The notes beneath the pieces are model-generated. The model was given only the letters and a program-made list of their open reading frames with translations, had not been told where the DNA came from and made no database searches. From Parelaphostrongylus tenuis (Eukaryota > Nematoda > Chromadorea > Rhabditida > Metastrongylidae): DNA of 64,000 nt. The DNA is taken from NCBI GenBank assembly GCA_019055375.1, contig JAHQIW010000451.1:186001-250000 (forward strand). Direction: 5' to 3'. Shown here piece by piece: positions 35,224 to 44,600 of the stretch (its first letter is position 1; every line of letters begins with the position of its first letter). The position numbers were made by a program, and so were the translations under genes.

Positions 35224-36160
35224 CTAGTGAAATTGAAAGAGTTCAGGACGACTGAGTTGCGCACAACCTAGCCTTTCCGGGCTCTGATGAAAGGGAAACA
35301 CCTGAAAAGCCAGCCGTTGCACTCCCACAATACTTCGCGCTGATGTTTTATGTTCTTGCGCAAAAATGATGAGTTCTACGTCGAAATTCACCCATATATA
35401 CGTCGGTGCCCATGCGCGTCTAGTGTGTTTTCGTTTAGAGTTACGTTTATTAGCTAGTGATCTTCTATGTGGGCACATAATGACCTACTCGTTTCGCCAA
35501 TGTATTTTTCGACGCATGCTTTGCAAGAGATTAGGTAAACGCTGCCCACGTTTATACAATCACCGTCTCTGCAGCTGGGGCGAATCTGGTCTTGTTTCGT
35601 TGTACAGGTTCGGTCGCATAAGCGCTTGCGAACTAGCTGGCGCCTCAGAGTATCGGTGATATTTCAATAATCGTTAGCGACTTCTCTAAACCTGCACTGT
35701 TCATACAACTTTTATAGGTGTATTTATTTTGATTTGAAAAGAAAGGGAAAATGATCGAAACTCTGTCTTCGTTCAGAATGTCGTTTTAAGGCGTGCTGTT
35801 TCTTTGCAACCTAAGGCGAGGTGCTAAAAATTCGTAGCCATTAGAAATGGTTTCGTAAGGCAGTTTCACGGATTCTACTCTCTGCTCTCCTCCGATGCAC
35901 ACTGCGACGGCTGTTCGAAACATGTTTTTTATTAGCGCCTTTTTTGTATGTAAGGGAAAAAGGAGGGTTAGTGAATCAGGATGTTCTTATTATTTGGCTT
36001 TTGGTACCGCTTCATAATGTAGCCTTTACGGATAAGTTTATGTGCACATTCAGGAAAGGCAGACAATTATCTTTCTTCTCGATAGTGAATTTCTTCCCTC
36101 CTGACACAGTAACCCTTGAATTTCTTGGTACATTATTTGCCCTATTGTGAATCGCTTGAT
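35224..36160 (-). mobile_element. Penelope-like retroelement fragment (reverse transcriptase end and GIY-YIG)
   Basis: Read on the minus strand it encodes the end of a reverse transcriptase (FTIEKKDNCLPFLNV) and the conserved tail region (about 35880-35960, with KNMFRTAVAVC in a shifted frame). A GIY-YIG-type endonuclease segment follows, with NFDVELIIFAQEHKTSARS. These resemble the PFLDV and HxxSARxxE-type blocks known from Penelope-like elements. Stops and frame changes break it. It is an inverted partner of the copy at 36.66-37.45 kb, and it lies inside the SLC49 pseudogene. Confidence 0.7.
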
Positions 36161-36379
36161 CTTCGTAAGCACTGTTCCTCTCAAAATCAAAAAGTCATGC
36201 TTCAAGTAGTCTAGAAACTATTTCGCGCAAATGCGAGGGTTGAAATTGAGGCAGCGACTGGCTCCCAGCCTAGCCATTGATTTTTTGCTGAAAGTGAAAG
36301 TCCTAGTAATTGACATCAAGTCAATATAATAGATGTTTAATCAGTTACCTGCTCCATTTATGAGAAAATAGACAGTATT

Positions 36380-36545
36380 TTTTGAGCGCTTCATAAGGTC
36401 TTTTATGCCACTTATACGAGAAAGAAAAAGACTTATGAGACGAAAGGCACTGTGCAACTGACAAAGCTGCAAAGCCGAAGCACGTGTATTGCAATGTATA
36501 AGTACCTATGAAGACCTCATGGAAGGCTCAAAAAATGCATTGTCA
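36380..36545. mobile_element. CACGTG-hairpin MITE between two Penelope-like copies
   Basis: The inverted ends are TTTTTGAGCGCTTCATAAGG and CATGGAAGGCTCAAAAAA, with CACTTATAC / GTATAAGT inside. The middle has GCCGAAGCACGTGTATTGC, the signature shared with elements near 17.0, 39.7 and 63.6 kb. It lies near the symmetry axis of the inverted pair of Penelope-like fragments. Confidence 0.6.
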
Positions 36546-36659
36546 GGTAACATTGCTGCGAACGACGAGGTATGAAAAACAGCCGAATATGGAGCAATTG
36601 GACAGATGTTCTAGATTGCTGAGTAAATAATGAGAGTACATGAAATCCACCTGTGAGAA

Positions 36660-37445
36660 ACAGAAAGATAATTGGCTCTTTTTTCTGACGTGCAGTTAAA
36701 CTTATACGATAACGGCTGCGTCATTAAGTGGTACCAAAAGTCAAGTAATAAGAATGTCCTGGTTTACTCTCTCTCCACCCATCCCTCATTTACGATAAAG
36801 GGCGTTAATAAAATACATGATTCGAACAGCCGCCGGCATGTGCGTGTGGAGGAGAGCATAGAGTAGAATCCGTGAAACAGGCTCAGGAAATAGCCGTTTT
36901 ACAATGACTACGAATTTCTAGCTCCTCGCTTTAGATTTGAAGGAAACAACACCTCCCCAAATTGAAATTTGAGCGAAAGCAGAGCCCCGTTCATACTCCA
37001 TTTCTTTACAAATGGAATAAATACAGCAATAAAACGACCCTAATAAAAACAGTTTTAGAGAGGTCGGTAATGATAACTCAAATGCTACCGAATACTTTGA
37101 GGCGCTATTTACTTCGTAAGCGCCTATACGACCGCATCTGTACAACGAAGCAATGCCAAAATTAACGCAGCCGCAGAGACGGTGATTGCATGAGCGTAGG
37201 CACAATTTTTCTAATCTATTGCAAAACGTGCATCGAAAAATACATTAGCGAAACAGGTTAGCCAATCTATGTCCGCACAGAAGAACACTTAGCTAACAAA
37301 CGTAACTTTGAGTGAAACACAGCGCTAAGCACTCATAAGGCTAGACGCATAACGGAGTGAATTGCGACATAGGAGTCATCATTCTTGCGCAAGAGCATAA
37401 AACATCAGAACGGAAGATTCTACAAACGTCTTAGATCATTGCCAC
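36660..37445 (+). mobile_element. Penelope-like retroelement fragment, inverted partner
   Basis: The plus strand encodes VQLNLYDNGCVIKWYQKSSN and then VLVYSLSTHPSFTIKG, which resemble the end of a Penelope-like reverse transcriptase (WYrKptNK...HP). At 37190-37440 come the pieces of a GIY-YIG endonuclease (YCKTCIEKYISETG-like in mixed frames, then LRKSIKHQNG-like sequence). Bases 36790-36930 are the reverse complement of 35815-35945 with few differences. Multiple stops make it non-functional. Confidence 0.7.
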
Positions 37446-37639
37446 CACTCCAGCTATGGAGCACAAAGAAGAACGCTTCGTAGTCGTTCGTGATATGAAT
37501 CAGTATGTAAGATTGTTATTTTGATGGGGTGAAGTACGTTACGAATCCATGTGATCCCTGAACAGTGTTCTCCACTGTATTATTCATTAGAAGACATATG
37601 AAAAACGGTGAATATGCTGCATGTTGTACTCCTGAATTC

Positions 37640-37870
37640 CTCGGGATATCAAGCGCTCCACAGGAAGAACACTGACCCAATGGTTCTTGACGAAAGGCCT
37701 AGAAGAAAGATATGATGTTCAACGAATCTCTAGAGCAACGAGGACCCTCTCTGATTCTATATCTAGAGGACATTGGGCTACTATTGCGCGCTATAGGGAA
37801 TGATGGAAGTGTTGCTGGCACCCGCTCGAGTCACTCGACGATTAATGGGACGACAGGTGATATAGGTGAT
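37640..37870 (+). mobile_element. RTE-type LINE, 3' fragment
   Basis: The plus strand encodes IPRDIKRSTGRTLTQWFLTK, then GLEERYDVQRISRATR, GHWATIARYRE and WKCCWHPLESLDD. This is the conserved tail of RTE-clade reverse transcriptases. It has internal stops. It ends in short AGGTGATA-like repeats, the usual kind of RTE 3' tail. A second fragment of the same tail lies at 55.7 kb. Confidence 0.7.
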
Positions 37871-38994
37871 GCTCAAATTTGGTTTTGCATGATGCAATTG
37901 AAATATGAGGGTGGTGATCTTTTTTTGAAAATTAATAGAGGTGTTTGACTGATTGGTTTGCGGACAACTAGATATGTCCACTTGCTCTTGCTCTGAAAAA
38001 GACGAGACTGCCGAAACTCAGCTATTTGAATAGATATTGTTGTTCGCGCGTCTGGCTTGAAAAGTAAATAAAGCAGATCTAATTTTGCTTGCACCTAAGC
38101 CTATACATCTTTCCAATCAAATTCCTGAATGACAAGCGGTCCTGGGCAAAAAAGGGTCAATAAAGATTGCTGGAGATGACACGTTGGTCAATGTAAGTCG
38201 AATAATACAGTAGGGAAGAATAGTATGTGGTCATTTTTGCACGTATCTGTGAAGTGCGCTTCGGTATCCTCCTCCAGCACTTTCCTCTAGATAACTGGGA
38301 ACAATTTAGCCCATTACACTCAAAGTTGTAAGGAGATTCATTTCAACCAACATTCTACGACATTTATGAAAAAGACAAAATTTTCAAAAATAGTCGAAAA
38401 AACACGAAATCTTTGTGACTGGTGGATTCAAGAAAACAAACAGAGTGTCAGAACTGCTGGGATTCGACAGTTATGAGATGAGGAGTCAAGTAAAATGCAA
38501 TATAAATCGGTTAGATTAGTTCGGTCTATCGTTGCTCTTTGCTTAAATTCTTTAGTGAGTTCATAAGTAGGCAGATGCAAAGGAAAGAACTAGTAAGGCC
38601 ACTCTTCGTAGTTGACCTTTTTTCAAATCTATTTCGCAGCAAACATTTACAAGTGAAACTGTACCAACTTATGAAGTTGAACATATACTAAGACGCTCGC
38701 TCCAACCGAACACTGCCACTGAAAAACAACGGAGGAGTGACATTGCCCAGAACTACTCCTAAGGTATTGGGTAGAATAAAATTAACTCAATCGGATTTCA
38801 AAGAATCCATCAAAATTTAAAATCGGCATTAAATCTAAGCGCGTTAGTGAGAAAACGCTAACTTTCTGGAAATCATGTTTAGGCGACTTTCGATGGAAGC
38901 ACAAGGAAGAATGCTTGTGTCGACGCAGCGATTGCTGTTCCTTAAATTTTCACTTTTTATCTTACACGTAAAGTTTTAAGGAATTGTAAAAGCC

Positions 38995-39268
38995 CAATGA
39001 TGTAGAGTGATGTGCAAAACGTTTGCGTCAGCTGGAATCGAACCTAGATCTTACTCTTTGCTGGAGCATGTGCTTAACCCTTGCACCACCGGCGCTCACT
39101 TTGCACTCCACTCTTTCTACGCTACAACGCGTTATCTGTCAACAGCCAGCCGTCTACGGTGTGGCTAGGCAGCCTACGGTTAAGCACATGCTCTCCGAAA
39201 TAGTAAGATGTGGGTTCAAATCTCTGCTGACGCGAACGTTTTTGCACACCACTCTACATCATTGGGTT
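38995..39268. mobile_element. Palindrome with two intact tRNA-like promoter arms
   Basis: Best preserved member of the family. The ends CCCAATGATGTAGAGTGATG and CATCATTGGG (with ACCACTCTACAT) are inverted copies. The left arm on the minus strand has GTGGTGCAAGGGTTAAGCAC and AGGTTCGATTCC, a perfect B-box pattern. The right arm on the plus strand has CCTACGGTTAAGCACATGC and GGGTTCAAATCTC. Both arms point outward from the centre. It lies in an intron relic of the SLC49 pseudogene. Confidence 0.7.
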
Positions 39269-39565
39269 TATACAAACATCATAAGATCGCAATCGGCGGT
39301 CAAATAAAATGATTTCGGATTGATTAATAAACAGGTAGGTGGAGAAACGTCTTTTCAGCTCAGAGATGGTAGTAGTACTGCGCTGTTCTGTAATCATTGA
39401 AGCCCAATTAAAAGTCGTTATGGTCGATAATTTTGCACACCTTGCAAGTGTCTATGTCGGAAATCACTGAGTCGACGTAATTGAATATTATAACTTTCAT
39501 TTCGAGTGTTTTCTTAAGAGCAAGCTCAAATTTCAATATCTCATAATTATTATCCGAGCCAACAT

Positions 39566-39835
39566 GTCACGTGGGTCTGTTAATGAACTCTTGTAGAGCC
39601 CGATACATGTGTTTTGACCTCGACAGTCTCGTCAGTCAGGCAGAACCCTCTGTCTCTAGCCAATCGTGTGTCGAAAATTCTCGACTTGTGATTTTTCACT
39701 TGACGGCGATTGTGTGAATTGTTCGTCATCGCCTAACTCTGTCTAGGGAGAGTAAGGAAAGGAGTCCCGCGAGGTCGAAACACGTATATCGGGCTATACA
39801 AGAGTCCATTATCAAACCACATGACATGTTAAATT
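39566..39835. mobile_element. CACGTG-hairpin MITE with about 58-bp inverted repeats
   Basis: Left TGTCACGTGGGTCTGTTAAT...ATACATGTGTTTTGACCTCG pairs with right CGAGGTCGAAACACGTATAT...ACCACATGACA. The GACCTCG...TCGTCAG core is the family signature. It sits between the exon 5 and exon 4 relics of the pseudogene. Confidence 0.7.
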
Positions 39836-40399
39836 GAATAATAATTCATGAAAGCTGAAGTTGAATATTGTTTCCTCATTAAGATCATGGATTTGGAAAC
39901 TAGAAGCAACTTGTTAGAAATAACACAATGGTGAAATAAATTCCTTAAATGGATCAAAACGATTAACATTGTGAGAGTTATTGAAACGTAGACTGCGAAT
40001 CAATGTGGTAAATAGGCATTGAATATCACGGATGTGTTGTGAGGTTTTTTTATATTGAAAATAAAATAGAACAGTACCGGTATGCACTAAAGCAAGCCGT
40101 GTAGTTGAGTCATCGATTTAATGGCGCTGATGAGGCCACTCGGATTAATGCACCAAAACAATTGAGCACTGTTCCGCACATAATCTTGAGAAAATTGCAT
40201 TAGATTCTTTTTTCAGTCTAGGTTGTCTTTTTCGTTTCACATTTGTTATCACTATGACACTAATAGATATGTAACTAACCGATAACCGAATGCTATAGTT
40301 GTCTTGATGTACATACCTCAGATATCAGTGATGACAGCTACCAGCTGGAAAACTTCGTAAAAACAAAATAGTTCAAAGATTGAACGCGAACCAAAGTCC

Positions 40400-40451
40400 C
40401 TATATCTGTTCACATATTTGATCTTCTATATCTGTTCACATATTTGATCTT
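40400..40451. repeat. Two tandem copies of a 26-bp unit at the duplication junction
   Basis: CTATATCTGTTCACATATTT followed by GATCTT is present twice with no differences (40400-40425, 40426-40451). It lies between the last base recognisable as SLC49 exon 3 flank (about 40.35 kb) and the first base recognisable as a copy of the SPE-42-like gene (about 40.48 kb). It therefore marks the junction of the segmental duplication. Confidence 0.85.
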
Positions 40452-40476
40452 CTAGTTGATAAACTACTTTATAAAA

Positions 40477-40880
40477 CAATTCGATGCTCAGATTGATTCG
40501 AACATATAGATGAGAGTAGTGATAACAAACTACTTCCCAACGAAAACAATCTTTCCAATTCAATGTCGGTCAGACGTTACCGTTACCGAGAGTAACTTGA
40601 CATTGATTTAAGTTGCATTTATAAAATAATCACTTGAATAAACAATGTTTTGCTTAGCAAATGCTTCCTGCGTGAGAGAGTCTCAAAGTGTGCTTCAATA
40701 TATCTGCAGTGATGCGTTGCCTTTGATCCCGTTTAATCTCATCCAACAAATGAAATTTTCCAGCGTTTGTTTTGACATTACAAGTACTTTAAGATTGCTT
40801 GTTTGCCTCCATATTTCGGTCTTAGTTTTATAATATGATTGCATATTTGTCAGATTGAAGGCAATAAAATATACACAACG
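40477..40880 (+). pseudogene. Stray copy of the last exons and 3' UTR of the SPE-42-like gene
   Basis: ATGCTCAGATTGATTCGAAC matches the penultimate exon at 32651-32674, but its donor is altered. CTTCCCAACGAAAACAATCT and ACGTTACCGTTACCGAG match the final intron and exon at 32695-32755, with the acceptor region changed (the CATTACAG AG is lost). Similarity continues through the 3' UTR (GTCACTTGAATTGG with ATCACTTGAATAAAC). It cannot be expressed as part of the gene, since it lies 7.7 kb downstream on the far side of the pseudogene. Confidence 0.75.
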
Positions 40881-41558
40881 TCACAATAAAATTGCTTCTT
40901 AAATGACCTAAAATGAAACTACTTTTACTTGGTAACTCTCACCCAAACTATTACAACGCAATGCTGCCCAAAGATCACATAGCATCAAATCGTTGGGGGA
41001 GACAACGAAAAAAGTTGTAATTGAAATTTTAGATCCCACTGGATTTGTTGAGATTCTCTATAGCAAATGCATGTTGCTCCCTGCTTCCTGGAATGTTCAC
41101 TGAATCCCATCCTAATGCTATTTGCTTTTCCTATAGCCACTAGTGAAAAGCTCTTCTTAGACTATCTTTTCATCAAAAGCTACCCCCACCTAATGTTCAG
41201 ATGCCACTTAACCCAAAAAGGCTTTGATGAATATTCAGAACCAATTTTGAAAAATTGATGCTCCAAATTTGTCTACTACTAATATTAATACTTATACGTC
41301 CCCACACTGGTTCACCTCTGTAGTAACAGGACTAGATACAAATCCGCGACAATAACGGGTAATCCGAGGGCGAAACTTACAGAAGGGTCGGAGTTTCGTA
41401 CTACTTTCACTAAAGTTGATAGTGGAAATCTTTCCGGAAAAATCGTGCTTGGTAGTTTGTTTATAATTTTGATCAATAGTTTATGTAGCGCACAACGATT
41501 ATTTTGAAATAGATGGCGAGGAAATGAATGAGAAAAATAGTTTGTTAAATAACTTATA

Positions 41559-41564
41559 TTTATT
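41559..41564 (-). terminator. Putative poly(A) signal of the SLC49-like gene
   Basis: TTTATT on the plus strand gives AATAAA on the minus strand, about 80 bases past the stop at 41644. The same hexamer is retained at the matching place (about 33720) in the pseudogene copy. Confidence 0.5.
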
Positions 41565-41643
41565 ACATCTAATAATGCATTTAGATCACAAAGCTCTCAC
41601 TAGAGATGTCTATAGCCTCGTGAACGCAATCTCCGAGTCATTT

Positions 41644-44600
41644 TCACCTTGATCGCTCGGTTGCTGTTTTGTCCACCGTGGTCTTATGTTGTGGCTGCTT
41701 TGCATGCGGAGACACTTCGTGAAGTTGTGTTGAATCGGGCGAAATGTTCTGCTTAGCCATGCTATCTTCAAACATCAGCCGTTTGTACCTATTAAAAAAA
41801 AGCTTTTTTGCAGACAGGTTTCTGCAATCACTGCTACCTCACCAATTAAACAACTTTGATCTCAATACAGTCTGTAAAAATAACGTCACACTTCTACAAC
41901 TTTTTCGTTTGAAAAGCATAGATCAACAAAAATTACACTTGGTGATTCATACAACTTCTGTGCTTATGGAGACTGCGGAAGAGCTCAAAAAAGGAGTTTA
42001 TTTATTTATTTTATTTAATTTATCCAGTCCGTCTTCACAGTGTTTTTTTTTTCACTGTGCGGATTCCAATGCTTCTAGCATTCAGTTCGTTTTCGCATTC
42101 TTCTTGAACTTCGTTGAATACTGGTTGAGAGAGTGTCCCTGTAATCTCGAGGATAGCCTGGCTCTCACGTTAGATAAGACGCTGTTGTTGAGTGCTGGAG
42201 AGAGTTGTGGGGTGGAGCCCTGGCACCTGGCGAGCATCACAACCACTCGGCCACGTCGCCCCGAATATGAGATAAAGCAAAAATCCGCTGACATATTCGC
42301 GAGTACATGTGATTCATTGTTTTTTCCATGAGAAACAACTTCCAAATTTGAAACTACGCTAAGATTCAAATCCGCGCAGTGTGCGTTATAAAATCTTCTA
42401 TAAGTTTTGTATACAAAACATAGGCATAAATAATAGTTCCTAGCAGAAGGACGTTTGATACATCTATCTCAGATATCATAAGAATTAGCCACAGAAAGTA
42501 AAGCAAATAGCCACATTGCAGTAAAGTGCAGTGTAAAACTACACGAGTTAGACCAATGCTTGCGAACTATCGTTATTTTAGCTTTCGTATTAACACGCAC
42601 ATAGAAATATGATAGATATCATAAATATATCATAGACGGAATACTATCATAGATATATCATGTGCTAAACGTACCTTGGATTCACAGCAAATGAAAGTAT
42701 CGCTGCTATTATCGCCAAAGCGCACCAGATATCAAGGTTCACTGAAATTCAAAAAAAATAAAGTTTTCTAATGATCAATATTTTCCATCCAGTAGGGAGC
42801 GTATGCAAAATGGAGTTGTCAGTATTATTACTAATATTTTTAGTCTGAAAAGGAGCGCATGTGGCGCAGTTGTTAGAGGTGCTCTGCGTCGCACACAAAG
42901 TCGATGGTTCGACCTCGCGCTCATGTCTCACCAAGCCATCCATCCCTCTGGGGTCGTTAAATTGGTACCAAACTGGTCTAAGACTTGTCTGAGAGGATCA
43001 GCACCACTGACTCGATGCAAAGAGAGGTCACCGCGAGTCATTGTAAAGGTCAGATATGCATTCAACCACTTCAAAGGAAATTGAAAAATTGAATACGATT
43101 GTATTATGCATCCCTCAGGAATTGATCATTAACGAGATCTTTATCTTTTTTGAATCCTTTTATAGTCTAAAAGGTAACATATAATGCGAGACATGTTTGA
43201 AAAATGCTGATGGAAAATTTCACTCTTACTTGTGTTTCATTCTGGTGCACTGGATTGAAACACTCTAATGATTGACTGAGTAGTCAACACGGATCGCAAG
43301 TTGTTAAGAATTGCTAACTTTTATTTTATCTGAATCACTTTGTAATGCGATGGGGATGTTACGAGAATGCTGAAATACGTAAAAACTTTGAAATGCGATG
43401 TCTCGGGTGAATTCGAACCACGACTACCTTTTCGGGAGATCGCGTAGGCATTACACTATCAGGGCCTTCGTATAATATTCCTCAGTCGCCTCTCAATCAG
43501 AATGCTATCTGGCCTTTACAGTAACTCTCGTGTTGCCGTTGTGTCGAGTCAGTACTGAGTCAGTGCTGTAACAAAACAATCCGTACTATTTTTCCACATC
43601 ACTCTACATCGTTAGCTATCTCTAAACATCATACCACAATTGAAAGCGGTTGAATTCAAAAAAAGCTTTTGTTTTGTGATAAAACACATTGAAGTTAAAT
43701 AATAAGCGACGTGACTTACTTAAACATTTTCAGTTGGTATTGGTATAACCATACGACAATGTTCAAAAATTGTATGATGACGTACAATAATTTGTACTCA
43801 AAAAGTACAACTTACCAACAATAATCTTCCCAATGTATCAACACATTGCTCTCAAGAATATTACATGTTTTCGCGCTACCAATACATTGCGTTCCTAACA
43901 GTTCTCAAAATCGACTATCTATTAACTCGGCATGCTTCAATATATCCTAATTTTCTTGTTTAAGCCAAACACGAAGTGACTCTGCTATCTGAATGAGTAA
44001 AGAAATTATATAATACTTCGTGTTTGGCTCAAAAAATATTAGGATACATTGCTTTTCGTTAATAAATACCAAACTAACTCTGCCAGTTGCCGGCCGCAGA
44101 ACCTTCATTGAACTTGTAGATGAGCTTCAATTTCTTGGTTGTTTCGAACACAAAGTACATAACGAACATCCATAATTGCCTGCAATAAAATTTTTTCTAA
44201 TCATGTTTTTCAAAAGTTTATATAGTTAGAGAAAATTTGAGACAACATTATATTGAGTCTAGTATCCATGACACAACCTATTTTTCCAATAAATTATGGT
44301 ATGGATAGCTAGCATTACAAGGACTATATGGCCAAGATGAAATTGATCAGTCTAGTACTTTCTTTTTAACACTAGTCACTACAGTGACATCCACGTGACT
44401 TCTAGAGTTAAGAGGGAAACGGTCCCTCATCAACTTTACTTTTTTTTTCGACACCTGCCATTGGTGCTCAATATACTCTGCTTAATTGGAGTACACAGAA
44501 AGAACAACACATGCCCACTTCAGAATATTCGCGACACGATTTGTATAAAGTCTATGGGCGCCATGGTATGTGCTATACCTCTGACACACTGAAGAGAGGT

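Larger units (their letters stand above)
33819..40344 (-). pseudogene. Decayed partial copy of the SLC49 (FLVCR-like) transporter gene
   Basis: Exon relics match the gene at 41.6-58.5 kb: exon 3 at 40280-40344 (in-frame TGA and one base short), exon 4 at about 40078-40184 (acceptor CTCAAG; an early stop after SAPLNR), exon 5 at about 38830-38936 (stops after LVLPSKVA), exon 6 near 38670-38770 (stop inside the NPLG motif; donor GTAAGT changed to ATAAGT), and the last exon at 33819-33945, which is still open (YKRVMLENS to MMDKQ and a stop). Exons 1-2 have no counterpart. The Penelope-like pair at 35.2-37.4 kb separates the last exon from the others. With no 5' end and several disabling changes, it cannot encode a transporter. 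Confidence 0.8.
32640..40345. repeat. Left unit of a tandem segmental duplication
   Basis: It runs from the penultimate exon of the SPE-42-like gene through the convergent 3' end of an SLC49 gene to its exon 3. The right unit is about 40477-50745. Matching anchors: AATGTTCAGATTGATTT with ATGCTCAGATTGATTC; the last SLC49 exon at 33819-33945 with 41644-41788; SLC49 exons 6, 5, 4 and 3 at 38.7-40.3 kb with those at 49.8-50.7 kb. A further non-exonic match links about 38230-38430 with 49325-49580. Later insertions (Penelope-like pair, RTE fragment) lie in this unit. Confidence 0.8.

Noticed and set aside
41790..41860. Possible penultimate SLC49 exon next to the last exon, by analogy with sequence at 33.98-34.03 kb in the pseudogene copy
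   Set aside because: The donor is absent here, and the true penultimate exon (42675-42741) joins the last exon in perfect phase and supplies the last membrane helix.
41744..42331. Longest frame in the window (195 residues, plus strand)
   Set aside because: It starts antisense to the last SLC49 exon and has mixed, Phe/Leu-rich composition with no domain. It is probably chance.
42854..42940. Functional tRNA gene from A-box and B-box matches
   Set aside because: No closed acceptor stem is present, and the same sequence recurs with a long shared non-tRNA body in seven other places, so it is a SINE head.
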